Assembly: GCA_039090855.1 (NCBI GenBank)
Contig: CM077012.1
Location: forward strand, 142,634,541 to 142,698,540
Origin: Macrothele yani
Lineage: Eukaryota > Arthropoda > Arachnida > Araneae > Macrothelidae
Direction of reading: 5' to 3'
DNA length: 64,000 nt
This document shows positions 38,601-53,300 of this stretch, piece after piece. The position numbers were made by a program, and so were the translations under genes. The notes below the pieces were generated by a model. That model was given only the letters and a program-made list of their open reading frames with translations, was not told the DNA's origin and made no database searches. The stretch's first letter is position 1, and each line of letters starts with the position of its first letter.

Positions 38601-41600
38601 TGGATGAATGATCAGAGGCCATCGCTTAAACCACTGCGCCACCGGGGCGGCAGTACTTGGTTTCCACACCAAATTTATCTAAAGTGGTTATTATTGTTTG
38701 AGCTAATTTTTTTCCTGTGGTATTACCACTCACTGGCACAAACTGCAAAAAATTTTAGTTTATCTTTGCTGTTTCGTCGTTAACATAGCAAAAGCTGAAA
38801 GAAAATTGTTCAGTTCCTCCAATGTCAGCAGTTTCATCTGCTAAAATTGAGAAGCGTTTTGATGTATTTACCGTGTTGACAACTTTTTTGTAAGCAATTT
38901 ATTGCAACTTTCAATTATCTTGTTCTGAATTGTAGGACTTACATACTGAGAATTTTTCCTGGTGTGTTCACGAATAGTCACAAAATCACTTGTGCCAGTC
39001 TCTTTCACAGCCATTTTAAGTCCGACACGAAGAATTGACCTAAAATTTCCTTCTTTCTCAATAGGTTCTTGATCTGATTTGAAAGTTCCCAAATCACAGT
39101 GGGCCTGCAAAGCCAGCCTTTGTTTGCTGCACAAAAGTACTGTTTCAATAACAGGAGCAATGAGCTTACAATTTCTTTCCACTTCTGCTTTTTCAGCAGC
39201 ATTTTGCCTATGATCAATGGGTTCACTTCTTTTTAAAACAACATCTTCCAGATCTTGGGCAGCCTTCAAACATTGCTTATGGTAATTCGTGGTTTGATGA
39301 TAGTTATATTTCTACACAGCATGTTTACAATTTTTAAACTGTTTCTTGCATAGCTGTCCTAGTGGCTGGGATGGAGTTCCTGCTCCACTCAAGGAAAAAA
39401 GGACGCAATATTTGCAATAAGCTCTGTCTTTCAATTGGGAGTAGGATAACCATTTCCATCTTTCCAGCCACTTGATCTGGAATCTGAGATGTTTTCCCCC
39501 GACAGCAGTCTCAGGAAAAATCAAAGCTACTTTCTGGTACCCAAATGTCTTGTAACGCATTAAATCTCTAGTACTTGTTCAAATTTTTACTTATCAGTAA
39601 TGCAACGTCATTTGGACTTGATTTTTTTTCAGTTTTTGAGACTTCTATAACTTCAGATGATTCTAGGTCCGAGGCCTCTCGCACAGCAGCTGCTTCATTT
39701 GCAACTGATTCCGAGAGAATTTCCTCACTCCTATTTTCTTTGAAAAATAATCATGTAATGTACACAAATGATGAAGTCAAAAGAAACAACCTAAAGGTTT
39801 GCAGAACCAAAGGCGACTGTGGGTCCGTACTGTAAGAACACGAGCGCGTCAATCACAAACCCGGGGTTTCCTCCCCTCCCTATCTCTAAAACAATGAATT
39901 CATCGTAAATCGCGAGCCGGTGTCGTTTTCACATTGCAGTTTCCTCCAGAATCAACTCGGGCTACGTATGCGCCCTACATATCAGCGCATGCGTCAAGTA
40001 AAGTTTGTTCCGGAATGGGTCTCTTCTAGTGAAAAAGCAGCATAGCTTTCTCAGCTGATCGTCTTGGCAAGCCTCGAACGGAGAGCTAATGTCAGTGGGT
40101 GGGTGGGAGGGAGGATAAACGAAGTGGCTGAACAGGATTACACTAGCAGGCGCATGTTGTGAAAAAGCAGTCGCCTGTTTGTGGGACGCTTTCGGTCATC
40201 GTTTGGAGTTTATTCGTAATCATCATCTAGGCTCATGGGAGGGGTCCAGACTCCCAGGAACCCCCTCCCTACGCCCCTGGAATGAACCATGGGTCCTTCT
40301 CCTTTATCTAGACTTTTTTCTTTCTTTTTTTACAATGGCCTCGCTTGATTTCTGGAGTAAACTAATTAACCCAAGCCTTATCACTGGTCATGATCTCTTG
40401 AAGAAATGCATCACCCTTAAGTGATACAAAAGCTCTGTGCAGATGGTGACATGAAACAATTTTTGATAAAATGTCAACGCCTTTGGTGAGCATCAAGCAC
40501 ACACTTTTCTGAACAGCAGGTGTTCATGAATGTTTTTTTTCCTACAATACCAACACTGATGTTAACTATTGTAGTTACATCACATACCTATATCTTCCTG
40601 TTTTCCAAAATAACTCGTTGCACACAATCAATGCTCACTTCAGTCACAACAGTAGCTGACACACGTCTATGTGATTCATTTGATACTTCGTCTTGCCCCT
40701 CAACAAACTTGTTGCATTAATAGTAGACACTTAGGTTCGTTTTTGGTTACATGCATTGCCTACCACTCATTTATAGTAGACACTTACCTTTGACAGAGTT
40801 TTACATCTATACTGTGCTTGCAATCTTTACAAAACTTCAGCAGATTTCACCATCTCCTTCACATGAAATTTAATAATACAACTCTGTTACACATTCACTG
40901 ATACCTCTATAGACTCCATGTTTCCCACAATGCATCACATGGACAAAACCACAACGGGCATGAAGGAGAGGCTCACATGTATTTCATACCTGTCAACCTG
41001 TACAGTTTGCCTGTACTTTGTACGTTCTTTTTTTTTACATTTTCGTTCGTGTACGGCCGTACAAACGTTTTGTAAGATTTTTTAAATCTCTGAAAAGCTA
41101 TTTTTGTTAATTATTTACATTAACTGGCCCTATTCTAAAACTTTTTTGCGGATATAATACCAAGCGTTTTACGTTCATTCCATGGCTCGTGCAACCGTAG
41201 CTGAATCACGGCGACGGGCGATGTTACGTTGCAGATTTTATTTTGGTTCTGCAGACAAAAATGATATCTCCAGAACCCAATTGAAGCTCCTCTTGCGGAC
41301 TTCCGATCATGGATGCAAGTTTTTCGTCTTCGGACGAAATTCAGTCTTCAAAACTTTTCGGAAACAAAGTTAGACGGAGTGAAGATTTCTCCTGTAATGT
41401 TTTTTTCTCTCTCGCGAAGTTTCCTTTTCCGATATTGCTAAATATAATTTTATTCCATTGTGTTTCAGTCTGAAAACGGAGGTAACAACTTCCAAAAACG
41501 GAAGTTAGATGCAGCCTCGTAATCTTACATTCCTTTTGTTCCGTATGGTTAAGTATAATTTTGTTACATAAATGTTTATACGTATTTAAGACTGAAAACG

Positions 41601-44600
41601 GAGGAAAGTTTTCCGAAAACGAAAGTTGAATGGAACAGAAATTTATCCCATAATCGTAAATTGGAAGCACAAAAAAAAATTCAACAAAGAAAGCTAAAAG
41701 CAGCGAATGGTTCTTCCGAATTAGTTTTTTTTTTTTTTTTTTGCGATGTTTTCCCTGCACTGTATTATTGTTTAAATATCATTTAATATATGAGATCTAA
41801 AATGAAGAAAAATGTCTCGAAAATGGAAGTAGGACGGAGTGAAAGTTTTTCCCTTTAATCGTAGTTTTTTTTTTTTTTTTAGCGATGTTCCCTTATCCTG
41901 TATTTTTAAATAAAATTTTATTCCATGAATTTCTTAACATAATTATATTCCATAATCAAAACAAGCGGCTGATTTGAGGCAAATCAAATTCAATAATCGC
42001 GAGGTGCAGCACGATGACATCACACTAGCAGTAGGCCTCTCCAACAGGACACTAATGGAAGAAATGGAACTTAATGGTGCAGATAAAAAGCTATTTTTTG
42101 CAGATGTGAGAAATTTTTATGTAGCAGTAGCATACCTGCCAACTTTTATGCATAAAATTTACGCATTTTAACTGTTCTTTAGAATTTTATGCATAGATCG
42201 GTATTTTTTACGCATTTCCGTATATTTAAAAAAACATTTTTTTTTAATCTTCCTTGAGAAATATTTGTTAATGTTTCAGTTTAAATCATACCTGCCAACT
42301 CTTCCGGAATTTGCGGAAGTTTTCCATTTTTTTATACGGTCTTCTGGTTGTCCGGCCGGAAGAACTTTTCTTCCGGATTTAAAAAATTTTCTGTATTTTT
42401 TGTTTAAAATATCCCTATAAATAAAATATACAACAGAGATGGGAATTTTGTGCCTTTGTGCGCCAGAACACCCGTGCCCTATCGTCATCGTCGGGACTTC
42501 GCCACAGTAAATTTTCTGTGCACACTGTTATGCTTGACGCTGAATAAAGATTATGTGGTGGAAGAAATGCTCAGAGACTACAACTACTGTGGATTTTACG
42601 TAGTTACTATGGAAATAGTCTGTCCTCTACGAACGACGGAAAACATCGAGTATGCTATGAAAATCGACGGTCCACTGCAGACGACGGAAAACGTCGAATA
42701 TGCTATGGAAATCATCGGTCCACTGCGGATGACGGAAAACATCGAGTATGCTATGATAATCGTCGGTCGGCTACGGACGACAGAAAACATCAAGCATGCT
42801 ATGATAATCGTCGGTCAGCTACGGACGACGGAAAACGTCGAGTATGCTATGGAAATCGTCGGTCCGCTACGGAGGATAGAAAACATCAAGCATGCTGTGA
42901 TAATCGGCGGTCCGCTACGGACGAAGAAAAACATTGAGTATGCTATGGAAATCATCGGTCCGCTACATACGATGGAAAACATCAAGCCTGCTATGATAAT
43001 CATTGGTCCGCTACGGACGACGGAAAGCATCAAGTATGCTATGGAAATTGTCGGTCCACTGCGGATGACAGAAAACGTCGAGTATGCTATGGAAATCGTC
43101 GGTCCGTTACGGACGATGGAAAACGTTGAGTATGGTATCAAAATGTGATATAATTTGCATTTATTTTTACTTGTACATAGCTAAATTCGTTATAAATGTT
43201 GTTTGTGCATAGTTAAAAAAATAATTATAAATGTTGTTCGCACATAGTTTAAAAAAAATTATTAGAAATGTCATTCGCACGAAATTTTACACATTTGAAT
43301 TTTCTCAGGTTGGCAGGTATGCAGTAGTGAGAAAGATGGTGGATAAATTTCCATTTGAAAATCAGGTGCTGAAAGACCTGAAGTACTTGACCCAACCCTC
43401 AAAAACAGCCCGAAGGTACACACATATTTGTAGATTAGCAGACACCTTTGCTCCACACTTTGATCAGGAAGCTCTAAAGGATGAGTTTAGTAACTATTGT
43501 ATGAACTCTGATGACTGTGTGCCTGTACTGATAGACAGTGGCCAAAAAAAGAGCTTTTGCTGCTACTAGCTGGATATTATAAGCCTGAGAACAACAAGTA
43601 CTGGCGGCATCTGCTTCCCAAATCTTAAGTGAGTATTCAGTGACTACTTACTTTGCCTCACAATAATGCTGGCTGTAAAAGATATTTCTCCATGATGAAG
43701 AAAATCCATACAGGCTATAGGAAGTCTCTGAATGCAGATACACTGACATCTTTTTTACATTGTAAAATAAACATTGACACTTGTGTCATTGGCTTTAAAC
43801 CCACTGATTACATTTTGGGAAAAAGCAAAACATACATGTGTTGAATATAATACAACACACTCTAAGATTAAATTGCTTAAATATGCAAAAAATTAATACA
43901 CGTACGTCAGTTGCTGTTATAAAACTTTTGAGCTTGTAAAATTTGTGTAATACATTTTGTGTGTAAGGGTTATTTAGTCTTTGTAAGGTTTTTATTGGTC
44001 CAGTGTACAGGTTATCACCTCAAGAGGTTGACAGGTATGGTATTTACCTAACAGATTCTGTTGCAATCAGTACAGAAGATGGAGAGTTACAATAAAAAGC
44101 ACAGATCAACCTTGAACCACCCTTACAATTGAACACTCATCTTGTATATCTTGTATTAATATAAAGTAAATATCATGAACTCATCTTGTATATCTTGTAT
44201 TCATATATAAGTATGACAAATACATGCACATACACCTTTTCCCTCCAGTATTTTAAGCACTTCCCACAGCATTAAAAACTAAGAAATCATCCATACTTAA
44301 CTTAGTTACTGACTGGAAGAAAAAAAAAAAAAGATAGAGATGGGGAGAGAGAAAAATATATGTAAATACTTCTGTATGAACATGTTAATTTTAGTATTAT
44401 ATTCAATAAATTCAAGTATAACATTTATTTTGAGATTGTTGTATTGCTTCCATACACATATTTGTTTTTACAAAATAAATTTTTCACAAACAATGTTAAT
44501 TAAACTGCTGGCCACCCAAAATACAACACCAAGAAGGAAGCATTCGATTGGCCCAAAATTTGCAGAATGTGTCGCCCGAGCGGACATGCAAACGATTAGA

Positions 44601-47268
44601 ATGGCAGGGCATATGCAAATCATGTGCATCCGGCACGCCACCGAGAAGCACTATAAGAAGGGTGCACAAAAGGTGGGGTTGTAAGTAGTGGAAGTGTGTT
44701 GTGCTGCCGGACCTGTGAGTGAAAAGCTTCCTGATGCTTTGTCGCAGAATACGGCAGTCATTCCAGCATGTTTTGGAGTTCGACAGAGGATGAATAGTGG
44801 CTTATCGCAACAGCGGTTTATCATACCGAGACACCGGCAGCCGTGTGGTACGACATCCAGCCACAGTGAGGCGAATATGGATTTGGTGGGTACAGGAGGG
44901 ACGGAGGGACCGACATCAGCAATTGCCGCAACCGCGGCACACCACCGAACGAGAGGATTGGCATGTTTTGCAGAGGATTGGCACACCACCGAACGAGAGG
45001 ATCGGCATGTTGACGGCTCGCACCGCCACATCACGAACGTTAGCACAGGATTTAGGGTGTGTTGCGCAACAACCTGTGTCAGCACGTACCATTTGACGTC
45101 GTCTGCAGGAGCGGGGACTTATCGCACAGCGCCCATTGCTCCAATTACCATTGACGACACCACTGGCGAGTGCCGCGGCAGTGGGCCATTGAACACCGCA
45201 CCTGGGCTACGGAATGGCACGACATTATCTTCTCTGATGAATCCCGCTTCTGCCTGCAACACCACGATGGTTGGATCTGTGTCGAGAGACTGTATGACGC
45301 CTGCATTATGCATCGCCATATTGGTCCATCGCCTGGCGTTATGGTTTGGGGCGCAACTGGATATGACACCTGCACCCTCTGGTACGCATCACCGGTACAC
45401 TCAACAGCCAAGGCTACATCTCCAATGTTTTGGAGCCTGTAGTCCTCCCTTACCTGCAGGACCTGCCAGCGGCCACGTTTCAACAGGACAATGCGTGCCC
45501 GCACATATTGTGCAACAATTCTTCACAGCCCACCTGGTGTCACTGCTGCAGTGACCCGCCTGTTCTCCCGATATGTCGCCCATCGAACACGTCTGGTCGC
45601 TGATTGGCAACCGAGTGGCCCGGCAAGCACAACCCGCGGCTACGCCTGATGAACTGTGGCAACGTGTGGAAGCAGCCTGGACTGACATACCCCGAGCCCA
45701 CATCCAAAGCCTCTTTCGTTCGATGCTGTGGCGTGTAGCGGTCGTTATTGCCAGCCATGGGGGTCAACGAACTATTGATCTCTGCATGTTCTGCAAGTCA
45801 CACGGGCCTGTAAGCTCAATCATTTCATCTTTGTATCTGTTGTTATGTGTCCAGTAAATTTGGCTTTGCCATCTCATGTCCTTCTTGGTGTTGCATTTTG
45901 GGTGGCCAGCTGTGTATATAGGATGTATTTCCTTATTTATTTGTAAAATTTGGTTTAAGGTTAAGACTCAGGAAATAAATATGTTGCCCATAAGAAAGTA
46001 GTGCATTTGTTATCACCTCCTCCATGTAAAAAAGACAGAGAAAAAAAAGAAATGCCCACACCAACTTCTGTGTTTAAACAACTGTCTAAAATACAACAGA
46101 TAAAACAGTTGCTTGCTGACCACAAAGCTGAGATTTTAATGAAAAGATCAGACTATTTCAAACCATGAGGTCAAATGACAGGATGTAGTACTATTTGAAT
46201 AATTAAATATTGAAATTTTTATCAAACACTTTATGAATACAGTATTTCTTCCAGTATGGTACTAATAAGAAAAAAACTCACCACATGTAAAATAGCAGAT
46301 TTATCAATGGCTTTACCAGAAACTCGCAATAAAACAGCAATTATAGCTCCTGCCAAAATACTGCTACCACCCATACCTGCAAGACAGACAGAATCACATT
46401 AATTAATATAATTATCTGGTAAAAGAAAGTACTTTGGAGAATAAACTGTCTAATCACTATAGAATATTGGCTTTCATTGTTCAATTAAATATTAAGTACA
46501 TGCAGATTAATACACACTCATATCTATGAATTAGAATGTTGCATCATCACAGTGATCTTCAGAATAACATTTTCTATGGTATAGCTGTTCTACATACTGT
46601 TTTGAAGTACAAATTTCATGGCTGTTACAAATAAATGACATAAAAGGTTCATGCAACATCATGACATAACTTGATGGAATTAGGAAAATTAACTGTTGGC
46701 ATATTTTCAAATTTTCAGTTACCATATGATGAGAAATAATTAACTGGCATAAAAACATTTTATGCTTTACTTTTTGTCTGATGATGATTAACTAGCACAT
46801 AAAATGAAGCATTTCCTTTATCAATAAAGACTCCACTAAATTTTGAAACCACTCTCTAATATTAACTTCTCAAATAATGTATAAGAGCACTCTTTGCTTT
46901 GTCACTGAACAATTATACATTAACTGCATTACTTTCCTACTTAGTTCATGCACACACAGCTTTGGCATGTATGTGTGTATAAGTGCATGTACATATATAC
47001 ATCACAATATCATATCAACTGTAACAAAAAAATCTCAATGGTACTAATAAGAAAAAAAAAAGAGGAGTATGAGTCATCTTTGAAAATTTGCCCATGAAAA
47101 ATAAATAGTGCACTAGTTGAAAAAAAAACCCAAAAAAAAAATCCAACATGAGAAATAAGAATAAATTCATGACCAACTGCAAAAACTAACTGTTTATAAT
47201 CTTCAAAGGAAGTAATGTACTTATATTACTCCACAATTACTATAATTATGTTCTGTAGCTGACCTTAA

Positions 47269-47304
<36 letters not shown>

Positions 47305-50300
47305 TCATCATCATCATTGTCGACCATTATCAATCCACTGCTGGACGAAGGTCTCCCCAAGTTTCTTCCACAACGATCTATCTTGTGCCAGTCTCCTCCA
47401 TGTTACTCCCACATAATTTCGAATTTCATCCACCCATCTCCCATGTGGTCTTCTTCTGGGTCTTTTCCTGTCCCTTGGAATCCAATCTAAAATTTTGGCT
47501 GTCCATCGATGGTCTGTCCTTCTGGCAGTATGTCCATCCAGCCCATTGCCATTTCAGGGATTTAACTCTGATCATGATGCCTTCCACTCTTGTCCTTTTT
47601 CGGATCCACGAGTTCCTCTTCTTATCTCTCCTGGTTACACCAAGCATGCACCTCTCCATGCTTTTTGAGTTGTCTGCAGCCTTTGTATGTCTCTTTTAGT
47701 CAAGGTCCACGTCTCTGCACCATACGTAAGCACTGGAAGGATGCATTGATCGAACACTTTTCTTTTAAAACATAATGGCATATTGCTCTTGAAAATTATG
47801 TTGTTTTTCCCAAAAGCTCTCCAGGCAAGTTTTATACATCGATTAATTTCTTCATCAACGTGACCCTCACTTTATATCTGCTGTCCAAGATAAACGTACG
47901 TATCTGTTATCTCCAGCTTTTCTCTATCAATCGATAAATCTTCATTTCTTGTAAAAGCATTGTACATCACTTTTGTCTTTTCAAAGTTCATTTTTAATCC
48001 CACTTCTTTACTCTTGTCAGCAAGTTCCTGGATCATACTCTGCAGCTCTGATGGGGTAGTTGCAAAAGTGACTATGTCATCAGCAAAACGAAGGTGGGTT
48101 AGATAATTTCCATTAATCTTTATCCCTTTGTTTTCCCAGTTCAGTGATTGAAAGACATTTTTCAATGTGGCATTAAAGAGTTTGGGAGATATGGTGTCAC
48201 CTTGTCTCACTCCTTTTCCAATTTTTATGTGTGTTGTATTTTCAAACAGCCAAATCTTTGCACTTGCATTTTCATAGATGTTATTAATAATATTAATGTA
48301 TGCATCTTCAATACCACAGGATTTCAAAGCCATTGTAACTGCTGATGGTTTCACCAAATTAAAGGCGTTTTCATAATCGATAAAAGCCATGCACAATGGA
48401 AGTTCATATTCCCTCGCTCTTTCAATTAGTTCTCTCGGTACCTGGATATGATCTATAGTGCTGTAGCCACTCCTGAATCCAGCTTGTTCTCTCGGTTGAG
48501 CCATGTTCAGTGTTACCTTCAAGCGGTGTGAAAGAACTTTAGTAAAGATTTTATAAACCACTGATAGGAGGCTGATAGATCTGTAGTTCCCGAGATCCTC
48601 AATGTCACCTTTTTTATGTAGCAGGATCATTGTAGCGTTGTTCCAATCCTGAGGAATCTTCCCTTCATTAAGGCATCAAGTGAAAATTTGGGCGAGTACT
48701 GTTTCAATTTCTCCATTTGCTTCTTGTATGATGTCTACAGTAATTCCATCTTCTCCTGGAGATTTTCCCCGCTTCATGTTCTTGATTGCATGTGCAACTT
48801 CTGCTGGGAGGACTGGAAGAACTCTGGTATATATATATACACTGCTGGACAATTGCTAAGGACGGATCATAAATGGCTATATAGCACATAAAAAAGTAAG
48901 TGTGGTTGGATGCCAAGTGAAATAAAATAATGTCAGAATGCCAGGACATTACAAGAAAGACAATTTATTGTGCTCTGAAATCCAGAAGGCTTTGGAACGT
49001 GTTCAAGGGACAAACAGGCCATTTTGTGCAGAATATGTAAACGTGAAAAAAATGCAATTACCGTCCGCAGGCGTTCCGGTGTAAGATGTCAATACGGGAT
49101 ATGGCCACCATGGAGGGCGATGCAAGATTCCACACGTCGTGTCATGCTTTGCACAACATTATCAAGCAGCTGTTGGGGTAATTTATCCCATTCCTCTGTC
49201 AGTGCACGGATGAGGGTGTCCTTGTTTATTGGAGGGCATTGACGACCAGCAAGACTCCTTCCCAAAGCATCCCACACATTTTCAATGGGATTCAGATCTG
49301 GAGAACGTGCTGGCCATACGAGGCGTTGAATATCCTCGCTCTCAAGACACTCCTGGACAGCGACTGTTCGATGACATGTTGCGTTGTCGTCCATGAAAAT
49401 GAATCTATCACCGACAGCACCACGGAACATGCGAACATGAGATAGCAGAACATCATTAATGTATCGTTGGCCAGTCATAGTCCCAGTTGGAAGTACATAG
49501 AGGGACGTACGGCCATTGATCATGATGCCAGCCCATACCATGACACTACATGTCAGATATCGGTCCCTTTGCTGTATGTTTGCTGGACAATATGCAGTAC
49601 CGCTATCACGCCAGATCAGTTGTCGTCGACAATCAGATGATAGACTGTATCTACTCTCATCATAGAAGAGAACAGCAGACCAGTCGTTATCAGTCCAATT
49701 GCAATGTTGATGGCACCATTGCAAACGGGCGGTATGGTGACGTCTGGACAATGGGATACACACAACAAGACGGCGGGCGTATAGTCCTCCTTCATGCAAA
49801 CGTCTGGCGACAGTTTTTCGGGAGATCCGTTTGCCAGTAGCAGCCATAAACTTATTTGCAACCTCACTGGCTGTGCTGCGCTGGTGTCTTTTTGTTGATA
49901 GCACTATGTACCGATCTTCTGCAGGTGCCGTACTGCGAACACGACCTCCCTGTGGCATTTGCTACACTCTCCATTTGTTTGAAATGATTTCCAAAGCCTT
50001 GAAACAACACTGTGGCTGACGTCGAACTCCCTGGCAACATCTGTTATTTTTCGCCCTTCTTCAATCTTGCCAATAATACGGCCACGCGTTAAATCATCTA
50101 GGAGATGTCGGGAAGACATACTGAAAATTGCAAGTTCGTCAATTGATTCTTTCCCTTTCAACTTTGCGTTTGAACAACAACGGTCAATACGCGTCAAATC
50201 CTTTATATCTCTTATCAGCGCTATGACATCCCGAACAAGTTCGGCAATCCAAAATTTTCATATGCACAACACGTCTTACTATATCCCGCACTTATGCTAA

Positions 50301-53300
50301 TTTCCACATTTTCCTGCCTTCCATCTTATGGTTGCTATCGTTGCTATTGTCATCCGTCCTTAGCAATTATCCGGCAGTGTATATTAGGGTGGCCCATCTT
50401 TGCATAGGAAATTTTTTTTTATTAATTATCATTTGTCTCACCCTCTAAAATTGTTCCATTGCACGAAAAAGTAATTCATGCAAAATTTCATTGCATTCGA
50501 TAAATAAAAACACGTGCCTCCAGAGAGCCTATTAAAGCGCAAGCTTCCGTTCCCATCCACCGAGTCTCCTGCGTGCATTAGCTTCCCGCGAAGGCCAAAT
50601 GGAACTTTCTCGGCAAGATGCCAAAAAAACAAGCTGTAAGTGTTGTACTACGCATTGTTATCTCAGTTGTGTTTCGGAAATTCCAGTTGAAGAAAGATTC
50701 AATGTAACTGGTTTATTATAGACTACGTCTTCAACGCCATATGGTCATTGCAATGCGAAAAAGTTTCACGGTTTGAGATGCATAGATACATCGTTATATT
50801 TTGCATTTATTGAGGCAAGTAAATTCTTTTATTCTTTTTTGAGACATATTGTCATCGTGCTACTTGCTAAGTTTTCTCTGCTAAATAATGTTTTCAAAGC
50901 ACTCCCTAAGGAAAAACACTTCGGTTTATTTGATTGGACATTACATGCCCCAGATTGTTGGAAGCAAGTTCCCATCCAACAGAAAAGTGCTGGGAGTAAT
51001 GTTTTTTAACCTGCGTGAGATACAATTAACTCTTCGAGGAAGTGCAATGCTGACAATCCAAGAGGTGCTAATTTTCTGGAATAAAGCACGTATTCCAACA
51101 CGAAACAATATCATTGCATTCAAAAACTAGAAACTGTTTACGAGAATTGAAGATCATTGCAGAAAAATGCAAAAAGATCTAGTAAAATTTTAAAAAAAAG
51201 GAAGAGTAATTTGTGTCAAAGTTAGATGATCTGTTCGATATTGCCCATGAAAATGCCTTAGAAATGATAATTATTGAAGAAGATAACATGTTTTTAATAA
51301 ATCAAAGGAAAAAAGGGAGGCTCGGTTTTCTGTGTGGTATTGATGTAAAATTGGCTGAACGAAAAAAAAGAGCAAGAGAAAGACGATCTAAAGAAATTCA
51401 AAGGTTACAGCAAAGCATAAAAGTGGCTGAAACCACAAGAGAAGTTATAGAACTGCAATTTTCAAGTAGTAGCGATGAAGAATCAATCCCAGACGAAGAG
51501 CCAATTCCATTGCGCTCTACGAATTCAATCGGGATGTCACAGCAAAAGAAAAGAAAGATGTATGGAACTTGCAATGTTATAACTTCAAAAATTGTAGCCA
51601 CTTTTGACAAATGCAAAGTTAGTGAGAGGAATGCGGTTCACATTTTAATGGCCACAGTCGAAGCATTAGGTCATGATCTCCATGAACCATCAATAAGTAG
51701 ATCTTCCATTCAACAATGCAGGCAACATTTACGTCAAGCGAGAGAAGAAAAATTAAAGGAACGATTCAAAGAAGCTGATCTGCAAGCAGCTGTTGTTCAT
51801 TGGGATGGAAAATTACTGCCAGCTGTTACCGGTTCTCAGAAGGTTGAGCGCCTTCCGGTCATAATTGCAAGTGGAAATATAGAACAAATACTGCAGATAC
51901 CACAGTTGCAAGGCTCCACTGGAAAAGAACAAGCCTTAGCAGTATATGAAACACTTACTGATTGGGAGCTTACAAACAAGGTAAAAGCGTTGTGCTGCGA
52001 CAACTACATCCAACCTCGGCTACTTTAAGGGAGCGGCAATTATTTTAAAGCAGATGTTGGAAAGAGATCTTTTATATCTTCCCTGCAGACATCATACTTT
52101 TGAAATCATATTTAAAAGTGTTTTTCAGCTGAAAATGCCCTTTTCATCAGGTCCAGGTGTGCAAAGTTTCAAACGCTTTCAACAGGCATGGCCGAAAATT
52201 AATAAACAAAATTTCAAGTCTGGTGTAGAAGATGAAAATGTTTGAAAACTTTTATGTTCAAACATAACAGAAATCCGATCTGTTATTATGCACCACATAC
52301 AAATGAGACAGCATAGAGACGATTATAAAGAATTCTTAGAGTTAGCAGAAATTTTCATTGGAAACAACACACAAGAAATATCTTTTCGAGCTCCAGGAGC
52401 ATACCATCACGCGCGATGGATGGCAAAAGCACTTTATTGCTTAAAAATATTTCTGTTTCGTGATGAATTTAAACTTACCTTTAAGGGAAAAAAAGGCATT
52501 TCTGACATATGCCTATTTCTTGTAAGAATATATATTAAGCCTTGGTTCAGAGCACCTTTGGCCCAAGAGGCACCCAGCCATGACATACAATTTATTAAAA
52601 AGCTCGTTGAGTATGAATCTGTGGATCTAGAGGTATCTCGTATCACAGTTCACAAATTCAAAAATCATTTACGGTATTTATCCCCAGAAGCTTGTGCTTT
52701 AGGTTTTTTCGATGTAGGATTATCTGTTGAAACTAAAATGAAAATGGTACGGAATCTAGGGAAAGACGGTACTCAAGAAAAGGGTGTCAAGCGAATCATG
52801 CTAAAAAATGATGATATTCAAGGACTAATAGATAAGTCTATTGAGGACTTCATTTCAGAAGACAGCAAACAGTTTTTTTGAAAGATTTGATATTCACACA
52901 GATTTCCTCAATACAGATCCAGCTTTCTGGCCTGAAAGTGAAGCGTTTAAGAAAGCCTCAGTTGTTCTGCATCAATTAAAGGTGGTCAATGACACAGCTG
53001 AAAGAGGGGTTAAGTTGATAGAGGACTACAACAAAATACTAACAAAAAATGAAGACCAGAAACAATTTCTATTGCAAGTTGTCACTTGACTACAGACGTG
53101 GATATCCTGATGCAAAGAAGGAGATTGTAGCCAAAAAAAATGGAGTGAGATTGTTATTTGTTTTCCATTTATTGATATTTCTGCCATTATCTGTACATAA
53201 TCTGTATTTTCTTTCGGATTGTAATGAACAAACATCCCACAAATAATGCACGGTATCATCTTTTGGAATGTTTAATTATTCATTAAAAGCACAGAGAGTT

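Larger units (their letters stand above)
37085..39560 (-). pseudogene. hAT (ZMYM1-like) transposase, disrupted
   Basis: In order on the minus strand: a TTF-type zinc finger at 39560-39312 ([20 protein letters not shown], then CKYCVLFS), a linker and DUF4371-like region at 39269-38868 ([20 protein letters not shown]), the catalytic core around 38394-38119 ([15 protein letters not shown], the C-x-x-H motif), and the hAT dimerisation domain at 37324-37085 ([20 protein letters not shown]). A SINE at 38440-38652, hairpins at 37713-37810 and several frameshifts break it. Proteins of this type occur widely in arthropod and vertebrate genomes as transposon products. Confidence 0.85.
36677..40279 (-). 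mobile_element. hAT transposon with TTF/DUF4371-type transposase, 3.6 kb
   Basis: The termini are CAGGGGTGTAGGCAGG at 36677 and the inverse of CAGGGGCGTAGGGAGG at 40279. The flanks gaatgcac (36669-36676) and gaatgaac (40280-40287) match at 7 of 8 bases, the hAT hallmark. It contains a broken transposase, a SINE and two back-to-back hairpins. Confidence 0.88.
41974..43844 (+). pseudogene. hAT transposase remnants on both sides of a nested insertion
   Basis: The first piece (41974-42123) reads [20 protein letters not shown] and [15 protein letters not shown]. After the nested element the same frame resumes at about 43321 with [20 protein letters not shown]. It runs to a frame loss near 43540, and the dimerisation domain appears at 43653-43780 ([20 protein letters not shown], then [15 protein letters not shown]). 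The middle catalytic core is missing, so this is an internally deleted transposase. Confidence 0.78.
40986..44038 (+). mobile_element. hAT transposon (outer), interrupted by a related element
   Basis: The ends ATACCTGTCAACCT at 40986 and its inverse at 44038 match over about 14 bases. The 8-base flanks tgtatttc and ggtattta agree at 6 positions. Transposase remnants are on the plus strand. A nested element with a similar terminus occupies 42132-43320. Four diverged ~115-base repeats (around 41350, 41465, 41585 and 41790, each with AAACGGA-type cores) lie in its 5' part. Confidence 0.7.

Noticed and set aside
42450..43148. 232-codon plus-strand frame as a repeat-protein gene
   Set aside because: It is produced by a 48-base minisatellite whose length is a multiple of three. 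The minus strand is open too, and no start context or flanking exons support coding.
44688..45554. 288-codon plus-strand frame as a gene
   Set aside because: Known Tc1 transposase motifs lie in other frames of the same DNA (HTH near 44797, FSDESRF near 45230), so the long frame is a chance shadow of the transposon.
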